Made by a program: the position numbers and the translations under genes
Shown here: in pieces, positions 14,601 to 24,770 of the stretch
How positions within the stretch are numbered: position 1 is the stretch's first letter
Layout: every line of letters starts with the position of its first letter
NCBI GenBank assembly: GCA_963662155.1
Contig: OY759267.1
Coordinates: 18,965,938 to 19,029,937 of the forward strand
DNA: 64,000 nucleotides
Reading direction: 5' to 3'
Origin: Lamellibrachia columna
Lineage: Eukaryota; Annelida; Polychaeta; Sabellida; Siboglinidae
Notes under the pieces: generated by a model
Database searches by the model: none
Told to the model about the DNA's origin: nothing
Seen by the model: only the letters and a program-made list of their open reading frames with translations

Positions 14601-17600
14601 TGTTTTATGTGTGATCGTTCTGTGCTATTGTATTGTTCTCTTTTGTTCTGATACTATATATACGCGATAACATTACACATGTCTACTTGAGGATAGAAAT
14701 CAATGTTATAAATACCAGTATGATGACACGCCGACATCACATGCCTAGTGCTTTTGTATAAAATGCTAAACTTTCTTATGACGTTACATACATCATGCAC
14801 AAGACTAACATGCAGTGGCGACACCTTTTCTTAGATTCGAACCATCGGGTAAGTCTTCAGGATTAGAACCGTGTGTATTTGTGGAACACCACCAAGCTAT
14901 CTCCTAAGCTATCTCCTAAGCTATCTCCTAAGCTATCTCCTAAGCTAATTCGAATCTTGTTGTGTGTCAGAAAATAGCTCGTGGTGTACATGTTAAATAT
15001 ATGCACCAATCCTAGGAGAATACAAGTTGTCCGTCAGAAGGCGCAACCAGCGTATACTAGAACAACACTGACGACTCTTAGCCTGGAATATTTACCGTTG
15101 CAATAAGCGTAGTTGATGATTTTCGAATCGAGAAAAGACAGACCCGTCCTCTGACCCATGTTGGGCTGATATTCCGGATCCAGTGCTTCCATTGTGTTTT
15201 TACCGTTCTTTGATGCAGACTGGAAGTAGAGATATCTACCGTTAGCACATGTTTCACGGAATACCACTCACTCACAGCTCAGTGCGCTTTCCACTTCACC
15301 TCCTGACATACATGTATCATTCAACACCAACTCGACTTCAAGCAATGACTATAGCCAGGTACTCATTTATGCAGCTGAGTGAACTAAAGCGCCGTGCAGT
15401 GAAAGCAAAAAGACGTGTTAAATTAATCATGTTTTCTGTAGCTGTAGATGTGTACCAAGATTAATAAATAAATAAATAGGTTAATAGGCAAAGTGATGCT
15501 ACAATACCATCCACGCTAGCAAGATATGTTATGCATTCTCCTATTTCACAGGACAATAAAATATTGGAGCTCATTGCCAGACACAGTAGTCAGCATCACA
15601 GAACCCCAGCGATTTAAGCAAGCTCTAATCCACACAGTTCCAAGCAAACACGACTAAGCAGCAATCTCTCGATGCACACACAACCCTGACTGTTTGACTC
15701 ATCAGGAGTGTTGGCCAGTATTCTACACAAGACAAGACAATGCTAACCTGTGGCCCGTAGTGCATGACCGAACCGATGTCGTAAGGGACCATGTTGTTGG
15801 TGCGATACTTGTAGAACTGTCCGACGTACGAACCGATGTTCTCATATAAGACCTTAATCGAGTCATCGCGGTCAGATCGCTGCTGTTCATGCCACAAGCC
15901 CAAAGTGTGGCCGATCTCGTGAACCACCGTGCCGAACTACAATGGAAGACGCGTTCGCATTGGCGCACGAGACACAACATGTTACGTTGTTTTTCATTGC
16001 ATGGAAACTAACTACATTACTTTTAGTCCGGAAATTGCAAAAACGGGGTGTTGCGTTTCTGCACAGGAAGGTTGAAATGTAAGCAAATGCAATGTGAGAA
16101 AGCTTCATAATTATAGCACATGGTAACAAACAAAAGATAAAATATTTACCTGTAACAGTGTCAATACTTTTATTAAATTACGACTGTTTGTAGGTTTTCA
16201 GAGTATTAGTCCTTGTGTTTTAAACTTGCTTGTTTTTCACACACCGTAACGTTTTTCGTGTTCCTAGTTCGACATTAGTCCGAAAGACGGAGCAACTAGC
16301 AAACCTCTTACCACCGAGACGCAACCAGATTGCAAATTCAACTGCTGCGGGATCGTTGCGATTTTACCGACGAAGGAGTAACATCTGAAAACGGTGAACA
16401 TTCATGTTAGAATTGTTCACAAATGTCACCCGCCTTAACAGTGCTATTCAACAGCACAATATTTGTGTTATCATGTTCTAACTGAATATAACTACGATTG
16501 TGTATACATGTAGAATGTTAACTATTTTGTGTTGAATTGTATGCGCACGCACACGCACGCGCACGCGCACACGCACACGCACACGCACACGCACACGCAC
16601 ACGCACATGAATAGTTTCATGCACACGGGAATTTAGCATAATGCTTATCATTACTTACCCGGCCCCGTTCTTTGTGATGAGCACATGGTTCTCGCTGACT
16701 GTCTGGTCCGTGGGAACTTCTTGGAAGCGGACACAAGTCTGGTCCATCCAGTGCTGGAAGGCGCTCCTGATTACCGACTTCTCCCACTCGTCTGCAATAG
16801 TTATATCATATCCCGTTATCTACACCCATCTCCTCGTCCTTGACCCAGTTCAAGTACGACTGATTGGCTAATGGCGCCAGAGTTATATCACACCCCGTTA
16901 TCTCCACGCGTCTCCTCGTCCTTGACCCAGTTCAAGTACGACTGATTGGCTACTGGCGCGACGTTACGGTGGACTGCGTTTAGAAGTGTATTCGACAGTT
17001 TAGAGACTATTACCAATACAGGGAGAGGGAGAGAGAGAGGGGGAGACAAAGACAGACGGACATACAGAGACAGACAAAACAGAAACAGAGAGACATACAG
17101 AGGGAGGGACGAACGAAGGGACGGTGGGACGGAGGGACGAAGGAGTGTGTGTTCGTGAGTGCCTTTGTGTGGGGTAGTTGCATTAGCCAATAACAATATA
17201 CGCCCATTTGACTCGTCATTTGACTCGACAGTTGCCATGGACCGAGCGTACAACATCTATGTACACACAAACTATTATATGAATGTTGTCATTGCAATTA
17301 TTACTCATACAATAAATATTAGAATGGTTTTTCGAACTTCGCTGAATTAAGAATGACCAACATGATTGAATGGGACTACCATCTAGAGATGCATGAACCG
17401 GATGGCTAGTGTACAATGAAGACATTGGTTCAACGAAAATACAAAACGTTTCAATATTAGAAGTAACACTCTCATTTGTCGCACAGATTCGGTGATACTT
17501 CGATTAGTGCCACGCCCAACATGGCTGCACGAACGATCTGACCTTCTTTGAAAACATAAACGTTCTGCTTACTGTGCATGCCGTCAAACTTCCACTTAAT

Positions 17601-17839
17601 CGGGAGGTGCGACCACCGACTGAACGTGTTGCTTGTTACTTTCCTCTTCTGCCTGCTGCGTCCGTGATCTTTCCCATCATTGGGTCGGTCGTAGCCATTG
17701 TAGAAATTGGACTATTGGCGACGAAAACACAGTATACAGTACACATTTACAAAAAAAAAACTGTGTGCGTGTGTGCGTGCGTGCGTGCGTGCGTGCGTGT
17801 GTGTGTGTGTGCGTGTGTGTGCGTGTTTGTGCGTGTTTG

Positions 17840-17891
<52 letters not shown>

Positions 17892-20800
17892 TGTGTCTTC
17901 CAATTACGAGGAAATGCAGAACATGTAATATAAAACCTAACTGAACGACAACATTCCATTTAGACTAATTCAGAATATGTGCATCATGTATAGCCAATAT
18001 TGTTAAAGCTTGTGGTTTTGTCAGAACATCAAACGTTACACATTACATCAGTATGCAGGCCAACATTTATCCACAAGTTACAAGGAACACAACGCGTTGG
18101 CCATCTCCTAAGCTAATCAGCTTCCGTGAATAAACACTAGTTGTAACACTTATGCAAACATAAACACTGTCTCTGAAGCCCTTGATAACAGGCAATGCAC
18201 CCATTGCGCTCTTCACAGTCAACAACGGTGGACAAAACGTACCTGCTCATACTTCAGTATCTCGTCCAGTTGCTCCTCCGTTAGCCAGATACAACTGTCA
18301 AGTCGGTCGTGCTGCGCATCGGTCATATTCCCTGACAGCGACTGCACAACGAGATAGGAAAGTGTTCACAGCATACTCACGGCAGTACAACACTTGCAGA
18401 TGACAGTGACACGTTCCGCCGCCGGGTGCGTGTCTATGGCTGATAGTGTAGTATTGGTGCAGTGTTTTGTTTAGACGCCTCGGAACCAGGAGGTTCTGTT
18501 TCAAAGCGTTTCAAGAAAGTGTGATGCTATTTAATGTTCGACCCGCGTAGATCCTGGGACTTGGCAAGGAAGTTCGAAGTAGGTATATTTGTATTTAGAC
18601 ACTTATTTATAAAAACCATAGGTTCTTTCTATTTGTTATCTGGATTCTGTGCTAAAAACGATCTGCTACGGGAGTAAAGATACTGCCGTTGACTCACGGA
18701 GTGATGTTCAATAAAGATAACATTCTTAAGAAGAATAAGAATCACCCTGCGTCTCACATCATTCAACTTACAGCCGCATATGAACGAAAGAAGTTAACAA
18801 TATGACAACATTGTTAATTTTGTAATCAGTCTGTTACAAAAGAATAAACTGAGCTGTTCGTGCCTGAGCTAATTCGACACGTAAATTACTGCTTGTTTTC
18901 ATTTTACGCTGCTGCGAATCTAATCATTGCCTCCCTATTGTCTTGCCAGCAAAACCGGAAACGTCGTTATTAAGAACATACCGATAAGTGTCAAAAGAAT
19001 ATATTAAGTTCATGTGGGCTGATAGTCTAGACAACGTAGACATTAGCCAAACCACACTTCCTGGTATGAATTTGTATTTATCGCAGCGTTATCTTCAAAC
19101 ACGCGTTGCCATATCTATGTATGTATCCAAAAAGATATACTACATTAATAAAACGTCCATAAACACTAGACAAAGACTTCCGCAAGGTATGCTCGTTTCA
19201 ATAGAAAGCTGATAAAATATCCATTCATTATTAACAGAGCGCAACCCTTACTGCACGCGTTGAAAAAAATAAGCTTTGGTGCAATCTGAGAGTAAAGTGT
19301 ACCCACGCGTACAGCGTATGTCTAGCAAAGTGTACCCACCCGTACAGCGTATGTCTAGCAAAGTGTACCCACCCGTACAGCGTATGTCTAGCAAAGTGTA
19401 CCCACCCGTACAGCGTATGTCTAGCAAAGTGTACCCACCCGTACAGCGTATGTCTAGCAAAGTGTTGTACCGTCTGGGTTTTAAAAAAATACTGAATTAC
19501 GTATAAGTTAATATCGCATTAATGTAGGTTGAATGAAAGGATATTCAATACACGCTGCGGTTATGAAAGTGTGCCCTCCACAAGTCACTAATGGCGTTTT
19601 TTACGGTATTTATATCTTCAATAATTCAGTGATGAACATAATACGTGACGGCTTCTATAATTATTGCCCGATCAGGTTGTAATTTGCTAACCGTGTTTTA
19701 TGAAGTTCACGAGATAGTCTGTGAATAATGCCGTACACGTCTCAATGTGAGGTAACTGCAGTGTCAGAACGAACATAACAATGTCTCTTTAGATACGGCT
19801 GCCGCTCTGACTAATGTAATGAATAGAGTATCTAGGATCTCGCAAAGGGGGAGGCCAAAGTGGGGCAAGCTTAGTCACCCATTAGAGCTAGACTAGAACT
19901 AGAACTAGAGCTAGAACTACATGCACCATAGAAAATAGTCATCAACATGTTGCGGATGCTTTCACCGAACTGTACATTTTATTGCGTTCGTAGCACACCA
20001 CACAGCGTCAAAAGCACAATGAAGGGTTCTAGAAGGAGAAAGCCACTTACAGAGATATCATACTCCGGATGTCCCTCAGACGCCATCATCTTCAGCTGGA
20101 GCAGCTTCCGCTTGGTGCGCTCCCACTTGTCGCACGAGAAACCATGACAACGCATCCAGTCGTCACGTGTCATGTCCGTCGGCGTCCACATATGTTGGTT
20201 GTTGTTAGCGACGCTTCGCGCCTGCAACAAAGGAAGGAGTCGGTAATGGTCGTGTGGCAATAACAACATCTAACAGGGGTGGTAACTATAAACGTAGCTG
20301 TTGAATCAGTACGCTAGTCTTCGGGGGCAGGGTTCTGGGAGTTCCAACGAATCCCCCTTCTGATAGAATGTATTTTTTTCAGAAAGCATCCCAGAACTCC
20401 CCGGCTGATTGCATACGCTCTTACCATCCTTTGTTAAAACCCTGGGGGCGGGCGTGCAACGTTGATTGAAACCGTGAGTTAATCTAACTGTGCAATTGGA
20501 GTGCATGTGCAATTGTTTCCAGATATGTGCATCCATCCATCGACGTGTCTGTGTGACTGCGCGTCCTTAGCAACGATGGTAAGGACGCGAGTTCCTCAAG
20601 TGTAGGTGGCTAGGTGCAGCCAAAACAAGCTGAAAAAAAACCTACACGCTTGAAAATGATTATTCAACGCGTGCACTGACACGGTGTCTAACGGATATGC
20701 AGACACTCGAGTCTGCTTCTAATATTTTTTAACATTGCCCATAAAAACAGTGCATGGTGCGAATAGCAAGGAGTCATCTACTTGCATTACACACAAATGC

Positions 20801-21679
20801 GTTCATAGAATAACCGCGCAGACCGTTATGAATGCAACGCATCTAATTTAGCGACGCGAGAACGCGACAGGAATTGATCACCGCGCGTATGTATGGCGTC
20901 CTCTCATGCACCATAAAGTGCACAGTTGTGCACCTGAAATTAGTATTACATGAAACACTAAAACGGCTGCATTTCGCGGGTAAATCGTGGCTGCAAACGC
21001 CTGGTGATTACGTAACACATTAGTACGTGTGATTTATGAACCACTCGATCACGTAGTTCGCTTATGAACCATTATCGGTAGATGGAGCGCGATGTTGGAG
21101 AGTAGCTATTGAAGTACACAACATGTAAAATTTGGAGCTGTGGTCGAACTAAGTTGAATTTCGACATGCACCATCCATCGATAGCCCACGTGCAAACGGT
21201 TGAATGGCACGACTGTTATATTGAAGAAACGTCTATGAATCAATCGGTAAAACAGAAACGTGTTGTCGTTGATACTATATGAAACTCCATTAATTAGAAC
21301 ACATGTTAATAAAATAGTCATAACAACGGCGTTGCCTGTTGTACATTCAATAACGTCTAGTTGCTAGAGGTTTCGGAGGAAATCGATACGTGTATGCAAT
21401 AGATCTCTGGAGGGCAAAACACGAGCTTCTGCCAACAATGACTAACCCCTTCGCTAAACAAGCATTATCTAGACGACACGTGAACTAGTCTTACAACCAT
21501 GTATTTATTATACACAACAAAGGTAATCAGTTAGTACATAAACTATTGAAAGGGTTTAGCCACATCAAATTCCAACCAGGACACTCTTACCAATTGCGTG
21601 TAATAACATGCATACATACTTGAGCGGCTGCTATCCACAAGCATAGTCCGAGAGCTATACAGCAACAATGCCGCTCCAT
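8166..21679 (-). CDS. Secreted astacin-family zinc metalloprotease with EGF, CUB, VWA and MAM domains (18 exons, complete)
   Basis: Eighteen exons, all with GT donors and AG acceptors and compatible phases, give 925 codons plus stop. Residues 1-20 are a signal peptide. A propeptide follows to a furin-like RQKRK at 130-134. The astacin domain (about 135-329) has [12 protein letters not shown] at 231-242, giving zinc ligands His231, His235 and His241 and catalytic Glu232, and a Met-turn SVMHYG at 281-286. Next come an EGF module (330-373), a CUB domain (about 374-498), a Thr-rich linker, a VWA domain (about 528-708) with DASGS MIDAS residues Asp535, Ser537 and Ser539, a second Thr/Pro-rich mucin-like linker (about 715-750), and a MAM domain to the C-terminus. 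Astacins are secreted or extracellular endopeptidases activated by propeptide removal. The added modules imply matrix or cell-surface substrate binding; this is inference. No transmembrane segment is seen. The E6 donor has a 3-nt alternative. The closest familiar relatives are tolloids and meprins, but VWA is in neither. Confidence 0.9.
8428..8652. repeat. Compound microsatellite (ACGC)n-(CCTC)n-(CT)n
   Basis: Lies in the last intron of the astacin gene: ACGC to 8483, CCTC to about 8575, CT to about 8650. Confidence 0.95.
8753..8954 (-). CDS. Astacin gene exon 17: MAM domain, middle
   Basis: Phase 2 in, phase 0 out. It encodes [20 protein letters not shown] and [20 protein letters not shown], characteristic MAM strands. 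Acceptor TTGGTTGCAG, donor GTCAGT. Confidence 0.88.
9163..9246. repeat. 14-bp tandem repeat, six copies
   Basis: CTATTCCTAAGTAT units just downstream of the exon 16 donor, within intron 16. Confidence 0.9.
9270..9627 (-). CDS. Astacin gene exon 16: mucin-like Thr tract and MAM domain start
   Basis: Phase 1 in, phase 2 out. A run of about fifteen Thr codons is followed by two RRPTTTTT units, then the MAM start CTFED and SLCGMEQ. The Thr tract is written in degenerate ACN codons (trinucleotide-repeat-like DNA) and may be length-polymorphic. Confidence 0.88.
10068..10257 (-). CDS. Astacin gene exon 15: VWA domain, second part
   Basis: Phase 0 in, phase 1 out (GTGAGT). It encodes [20 protein letters not shown] and the closing VWA helix region. 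It joins exon 14 at VNTQ. Confidence 0.9.
10583..10953 (-). CDS. Astacin gene exon 14: VWA domain, first part
   Basis: 371 nt, phase 1 in, phase 0 out. It encodes [18 protein letters not shown] (MIDAS DxSxS), then TNFAGGI (MIDAS Thr) and [10 protein letters not shown] (third MIDAS loop). The full set of metal-binding residues suggests a functional ligand-binding VWA fold. Confidence 0.9.
11238..11312 (-). CDS. Astacin gene exon 13: Thr-rich linker
   Basis: A 75-nt phase 1/1 exon. After VRDGNAPP it is almost entirely ACN codons (Thr/Pro), suggesting an O-glycosylated spacer between CUB and VWA. Acceptor CTCTTACAG, donor GTAAGT. Confidence 0.75.
11807..11905. repeat. 13-bp tandem repeat (GTTGATGGTTATA type)
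   Basis: About seven imperfect units in the intron after exon 12. Confidence 0.85.
11949..12079 (-). CDS. Astacin gene exon 12: CUB domain, end
   Basis: Phase 2 in, phase 1 out. It encodes FCCHDTP and [10 protein letters not shown], then RGFKARIVA, a CUB C-terminal strand. The intron before it contains a LINE relic. Confidence 0.85.
12107..12980 (-). pseudogene. LINE reverse-transcriptase relic inside an astacin-gene intron
   Basis: Minus strand: [34 protein letters not shown] and [15 protein letters not shown] (RT fingers). After frameshifts come IIDWIEQ and [13 protein letters not shown], then [11 protein letters not shown] with the catalytic FADD near 12120-12165. It has the same orientation as the host gene but many frame breaks. 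Confidence 0.8.
13026..13221. repeat. 65-bp tandem repeat, three copies
   Basis: CATATGACTAAGTGG starts at 13026, 13091 and 13156, with very few differences. Lies in intron 11. Confidence 0.9.
13300..13427 (-). CDS. Astacin gene exon 11: CUB domain, middle
   Basis: Phase 0 in, phase 2 out. It encodes [15 protein letters not shown] and [19 protein letters not shown], the central CUB strands. Acceptor TTTGGTTTAG, donor GTATTT. Confidence 0.85.
14044..14159 (-). CDS. Astacin gene exon 10: CUB domain, first part
   Basis: Phase 1 in, phase 0 out. It encodes [19 protein letters not shown] and CSWLVK, the typical opening of a CUB domain. Confidence 0.85.
14392..14523 (-). CDS. Astacin gene exon 9: EGF-like module
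   Basis: A phase 1/1 symmetrical exon, typical of shuffled EGF modules. It has six cysteines in the C-x(n)-C-x(n)-C-x-C-x(n)-C arrangement and the motif [12 protein letters not shown]. Acceptor TTTCTGCAG, donor GTATGA. Confidence 0.9.
14889..14945. repeat. 13-bp tandem repeat (GCTATCTCCTAA type)
   Basis: Four copies in the intron before the EGF exon. Confidence 0.85.
15096..15219 (-). CDS. Astacin gene exon 8: end of catalytic domain
   Basis: Phase 0 in, phase 1 out (GTAAAT donor). It encodes [15 protein letters not shown] and [10 protein letters not shown], the conserved C-terminal lobe, ending at YAYCN. Acceptor CTACTTCCAG. Confidence 0.9.
15262..15415 (-). repeat. SINE core fragment in intron 7
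   Basis: CAACACCAACTCGACTTCA and CAGGTACTCATTTATGCAGC match the body of the tRNA-derived SINE at 55.4 and 36.2 kb. The tRNA-like head is absent. Confidence 0.55.
15748..15936 (-). CDS. Astacin gene exon 7: zinc-binding motif and Met-turn
   Basis: Sixty-three codons, phase 0/0. It carries the complete catalytic signature [13 protein letters not shown] and the SVMHYG Met-turn, whose Tyr285 is the expected fifth zinc ligand. Acceptor CCATTGTAG, donor GTTAGC. All catalytic residues are intact. Confidence 0.95.
16312..16384 (-). CDS. Astacin gene exon 6: catalytic domain, GCYSFVG segment
   Basis: Phase 2 in, phase 0 out. It encodes GCYSFVGKI and SGCVS, the second and third disulfide regions. The modelled donor is GTAAGA. 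A GTGGTA donor 3 nt upstream would drop one Val and give SGCVSFGTVVHE, the spacing more usual in the family, so the true junction is uncertain by one codon. Confidence 0.85.
16548..16608. repeat. (CACACG)n microsatellite
   Basis: Intron 5 of the astacin gene. The same hexamer is expanded at 45837-46020. Confidence 0.9.
16659..16791 (-). CDS. Astacin gene exon 5: catalytic domain, N-terminal lobe
   Basis: Phase 1 in, phase 2 out. It encodes [20 protein letters not shown], the conserved helix and first cysteine of astacin domains. Acceptor CTATTGCAG, donor GTAAGT. Confidence 0.9.
17020..17145. repeat. Purine-rich low-complexity tract
   Basis: GAGAGAGGGGGAGAC and GACAGAC-type repeats in intron 4. 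Just before it, a 46-nt segment (16858-16945) repeats the sequence at 16800-16870. Confidence 0.7.
17573..17711 (-). CDS. Astacin gene exon 4: propeptide end, furin-like site, start of protease
   Basis: Phase 0 in, phase 1 out (GTAAGC donor). It encodes the basic RQKRK site (130-134) followed by [13 protein letters not shown], which matches the R-W-x-x-P-Y/I start of mature astacins. The acceptor lies close to an adjacent GT/GCGT microsatellite. Confidence 0.85.
17761..17894. repeat. (GT)n/(GTGC)n microsatellite
   Basis: Starts about 50 nt upstream of the exon 4 acceptor, so it lies where a branch point and polypyrimidine tract would be expected on the minus strand. Confidence 0.9.
18243..18341 (-). 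CDS. Astacin gene exon 3: propeptide
   Basis: Thirty-three codons (78-110) after a CGTTGTGCAG acceptor and before GTACGT, phase 0/0. It includes the acidic [14 protein letters not shown] segment. A second AG 8 nt inside the exon would break the phase and was not used. Confidence 0.75.
18342..20050. other. Intron 2 of the astacin gene
   Basis: No other exon recognised. It contains the 33-bp tandem repeat at 19290-19463 and short CTAGAA-type repeats at about 19885-19920. Confidence 0.6.
19290..19463. repeat. 33-bp tandem repeat, five copies
   Basis: AGCAAAGTGTACCCACCC... units. The left flank shares TGCAATCTGAGAGTAAAGT with the repeat at about 24620 (in the opposite orientation). Confidence 0.9.
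20051..20221 (-). CDS. Astacin gene exon 2: propeptide
   Basis: Fifty-seven codons (residues 21-77) between a TTTGTTGCAG acceptor and a GTAAGT donor, phase 0 on both sides. The peptide is charged, with two cysteines ([10 protein letters not shown]), as in a propeptide. It joins exon 1 in frame. Confidence 0.8.
20222..21619. other. Intron 1 of the astacin gene
   Basis: No exon, RNA gene or transposon recognised. A partly self-similar segment occurs at about 20310-20460. Confidence 0.5.
21620..21679 (-). CDS. Astacin gene exon 1: signal peptide
   Basis: ATG at 21679 opens 20 codons with a Cys-rich hydrophobic core ([15 protein letters not shown]) ending in Ala-Gln. A GTATGT donor follows directly, phase 0. 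An SPase-like AAA site precedes the junction. Further upstream in this frame the reading is not protein-like, which supports this ATG. Confidence 0.8.
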
Positions 21680-22719
21680 GTCCTTCTGTGCTACTACGTC
21701 TGTCTGTCTGTCTGTGAGCAAATCAACTTTTCCAGTTGATATTTTACAGTCGACTTTGCTGGAATTGCGCCGAGGCTGTTTAACGCGTGTAACGCCAAAC
21801 GCTGATTGCTTTAGCCGATGTGTGCAAAAACGGCATGAGCGCGTTGTCACGCGAACCAGTGTATCAGAATCAGCCATGCGTGAACAAAGGTGCACTGGCG
21901 GGTTAGCTACATTCGTTCACGGTCTCGTAACAATGCAAGGCGGCAAATCATCGCAATAGTACCGCCCATTTAGGGACAGTGTCAAAAGTAATTGGGCTGA
22001 AAGCCGTTCCATAGAATACGTAAACGAGTAATTGATCTATTGTAATTTCACGAGTTACGCTGTCTTCGTTCGGCGATCACATTAATTATTCTATCTAATT
22101 ATTTCCAGTTGTTTCTGAAGAATGAACAGCATACTTAGACAAAGAAGTTTCTGCAGTCCAACGTGTTGCCACCATGGACACAGATCTTTATCATGGGTGG
22201 GTTAATTAGTGAAGCTCGATTCGTGACATCGAATTGTAAGGTAAATGCAAAACCGTGGACACAGTCCTTTATCACGGTTGGGTTGTTCAAGCGCGATTCG
22301 TGACGAAGAATTCAAAGGCGAGTGTAACGCTGCTTCCTGGTCACAATGGTATGGATGCCACGTCCCTGCGTGGTGTCTATCGTCCCCATCATCGTTGCTG
22401 TCACAACTGTTACTATTTTAAACAACTTACATCGCGTGTCGCCATTGTTGATTTTAAAAACAAGAGAACAGTGACACTGAACGAGAGACTTCCAAAAGTC
22501 CAGAGAGTGTCCCCACCAAAATATTAATGACTGATTCTCTCATCGGAATTTCACCGGGAAGCTTCGATATGCCACGGGTTAGCTCAGTCGAAGCGAGTCG
22601 ACCGTAAGCCGTGCGACGAGAATTTCACGGTGACCTATAATTATTAACAATAACGTAGCTTCGTGTTGTTCTTCTTCGTGGGACGCGTTATAAAGGTGAG
22701 TTCTTGTATTGCAGCACTG

Positions 22720-22830
22720 CTTCGGCTGTGCTCGTGTCCCACTTCTTCCTATCGGCAGCCTTATCCTTCCCCTGTAGTCCTCTTCCGCCTTTCTAACATC
22801 CCCTTTACGCAGTCCTCCCATCTTAATTAC
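22720..22830 (-). pseudogene. Possible LINE C-terminal fragment
   Basis: Minus frame gives DKAADRKKWDTSTAEAVLQY, preceded by RKAEEDYRG in another frame. It resembles the end of non-LTR reverse-transcriptase ORFs (ARDRxxW pattern). Short and uncertain. Confidence 0.3.
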
Positions 22831-22861
22831 AGATTACCCCCTTCTCATGCGGTCTCGCTGT

Positions 22862-23445
22862 TTCATCGTCTATGTTCTGATTCAATGTCTATGTTCTGTT
22901 TCACCGTCTATGTTCTGTTTCACCGTCTATGTTCGGTTTCACCGTCTATGTTCGGTTTCACCGTCAATGTTCTGTTTCACCGTCTATGTTCTGTTTCACC
23001 GGCTATGTTCTGTTTCACCGTCTATGTTCTGTTTCACCGGCTATGTTCTGTTTCACCGTCTATGTTCTGTTTCACCGTCTATGTTCTGTTTCACCGTCAA
23101 TGTTCTGTTTCACCGTCTATGTTCTGTTTCACCGTCTATGTTCTGTTTCACCGTCAATATTCTGTTTCACCGCCTATGTTCTGTTTCACCGTCAATGTTC
23201 TGTTTCACCGTCAATGTTCTGTTTCACCGTCAATGTTCTGTTTCACCGTCTATGTTCTGTTTCACCGTCTATGTTCTGTTTCACCGTTTATGTTCTGTTT
23301 CACCGTCAATGTTCTGTTTCACCGTCTATGTTCGGTTTCAACGTCTATGTTCTGTTTCACCGTCTATGTTCTGCTTCACTGTCTATGTTCTGTTTCACCG
23401 TCTATGTTCTGCTTCACCGTCTATGTTCCGTTTCACCTTCTATGT
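22862..23445. repeat. 19-bp minisatellite, about thirty copies
   Basis: Unit TCTATGTTCTGTTTCACCG with TCAATG, CGGTT and GCTTC variants. Because 19 is not a multiple of three and the unit lacks stops, long open frames appear in all three plus frames; these are artefacts. Confidence 0.95.
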
Positions 23446-24120
23446 TCTCTTTGGTGCTTCTCTCTGTTCTATGTTCTGTGCTCTATGTTCTCTTTGGTAG
23501 TCGGCCAGCCTCCATCCAGATCAAATGACTTCATTATGTGCTTCCCATTAATCTAATAAAGTCGATATAAATGTCGGCAGTAGACAAAATACCACCGTAC
23601 TGTCTTTACCGATTAATACTAAATATAATCGTAACGTTTAATAAAATACGTTATAATTACGGACACTGATCGCAACGGACAATTTGTGAATTGCCCCGCA
23701 ATTGGCTAACAACATTATCATTAATATGTGTATTCAGCTGGTACGTGGTAACCCGACTGTGATGCCCTTAGAGATAGGCCAACGTGAATTAATGATGGAT
23801 CATCAAAGTGTCCGTACCAAACTATTAATGACTGATAATCTCATTGGAATTTCACTGGGAGAATACTGCAAACTAGGCACCATCCACGCGAACCAGTTGT
23901 GCTGGTGGTTATCATCCCCGGTGGATTCGTCCGTAGAATAATAATAACATAATCTATTTTGTGGTTAATGAATATGGTATTTCACATCTATAATACATTG
24001 GCACACACACACGCACACACACACACAATATCATATTGCATAGATCATCGAAACATTGTGATTATCTGATGTAAAACCGAAATAAATATAGTTGTATCGC
24101 TGTCACTGGCTTCAGCGGCC

Positions 24121-24160
24121 CTGGGGCGGGGGGCGGGGGGCGGGGGGCGGGGGGGGGGCT
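24121..24160 (+). repeat. G-rich tract (GGGGCGG units)
   Basis: Successive runs of four to ten G separated by single C; a strong candidate for G-quadruplex formation. Confidence 0.8.
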
Positions 24161-24245
24161 GTCAATTCATTGCCAATGTACCACCATTGAGAGGAATTCC
24201 ACGTTTTATGCTTTATGTGTTCAACGCACGCAATGCAATTATGGT

Positions 24246-24301
<56 letters not shown>

Positions 24302-24545
24302 GGTAATTAAGAGTACATAGTATGATGTCTCAAATGCGTGTTTGATGTCTCAAATGCGTGTTATGATAAAGGGTTATAAACTTGAGAAGTACCATTAATC
24401 TACGAATCAAATGTGTTAGTGACTTAATCTATGTCATGGAACAAGTGCCAGTGCATAATTCTAAAACTTGTTTAGAGGGGGTAAGTTAGACGCATTCTCA
24501 ATGATGGTATACTGGTTATGTATTGAGTGCCCCCCCCAGGATCTG
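24160..24545. repeat. Dispersed repeat, related to 54.84-54.98 and 55.77-55.89 kb
   Basis: GCCAATGTACCACC and GAGGAATTCCACGTTT here match 54890-54930. TTCTAAAACTTGTTTAGAGG and GATATACTGG-like text at 24457-24545 match 55770-55890. Confidence 0.5.
24243..24301. repeat. (TTGCTG)n microsatellite
   Basis: About nine hexamers. Confidence 0.95.
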
Positions 24546-24619
24546 ACAACAATATTGCCCGGGAAGTTCACGTTCAATGCACATAGAAACCACTGACACG
24601 GCTCACGTTAGCTGGTACT

Positions 24620-24770
24620 GGTTTTGTACTTTAGATTCCGATTGAACAAGATTACCACCCAAAGCGATAAGCTCCAGATGGCTAGTGGACAAGGAAGCCA
24701 TTAACTTATGGACAGTCGTCCAATTGTTCCTGTATCTGAAGCCGCCCTTATCAGATATGTGTTGTACGCA
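24620..24770 (-). repeat. Diverged single copy of the 386-786 inverted-repeat arm
   Basis: AGTGGACAAGGAAGC, then AACTTATGGACAGTC and CGCCCTTATCAGATAT parallel the right arm at 700-780. Confidence 0.55.

Noticed and set aside
22663..23556. 297-codon open frame with FCFTVYVLFHRL repeats
   Set aside because: A 19-bp minisatellite without stops; all three frames are open and no non-repetitive domain is attached.
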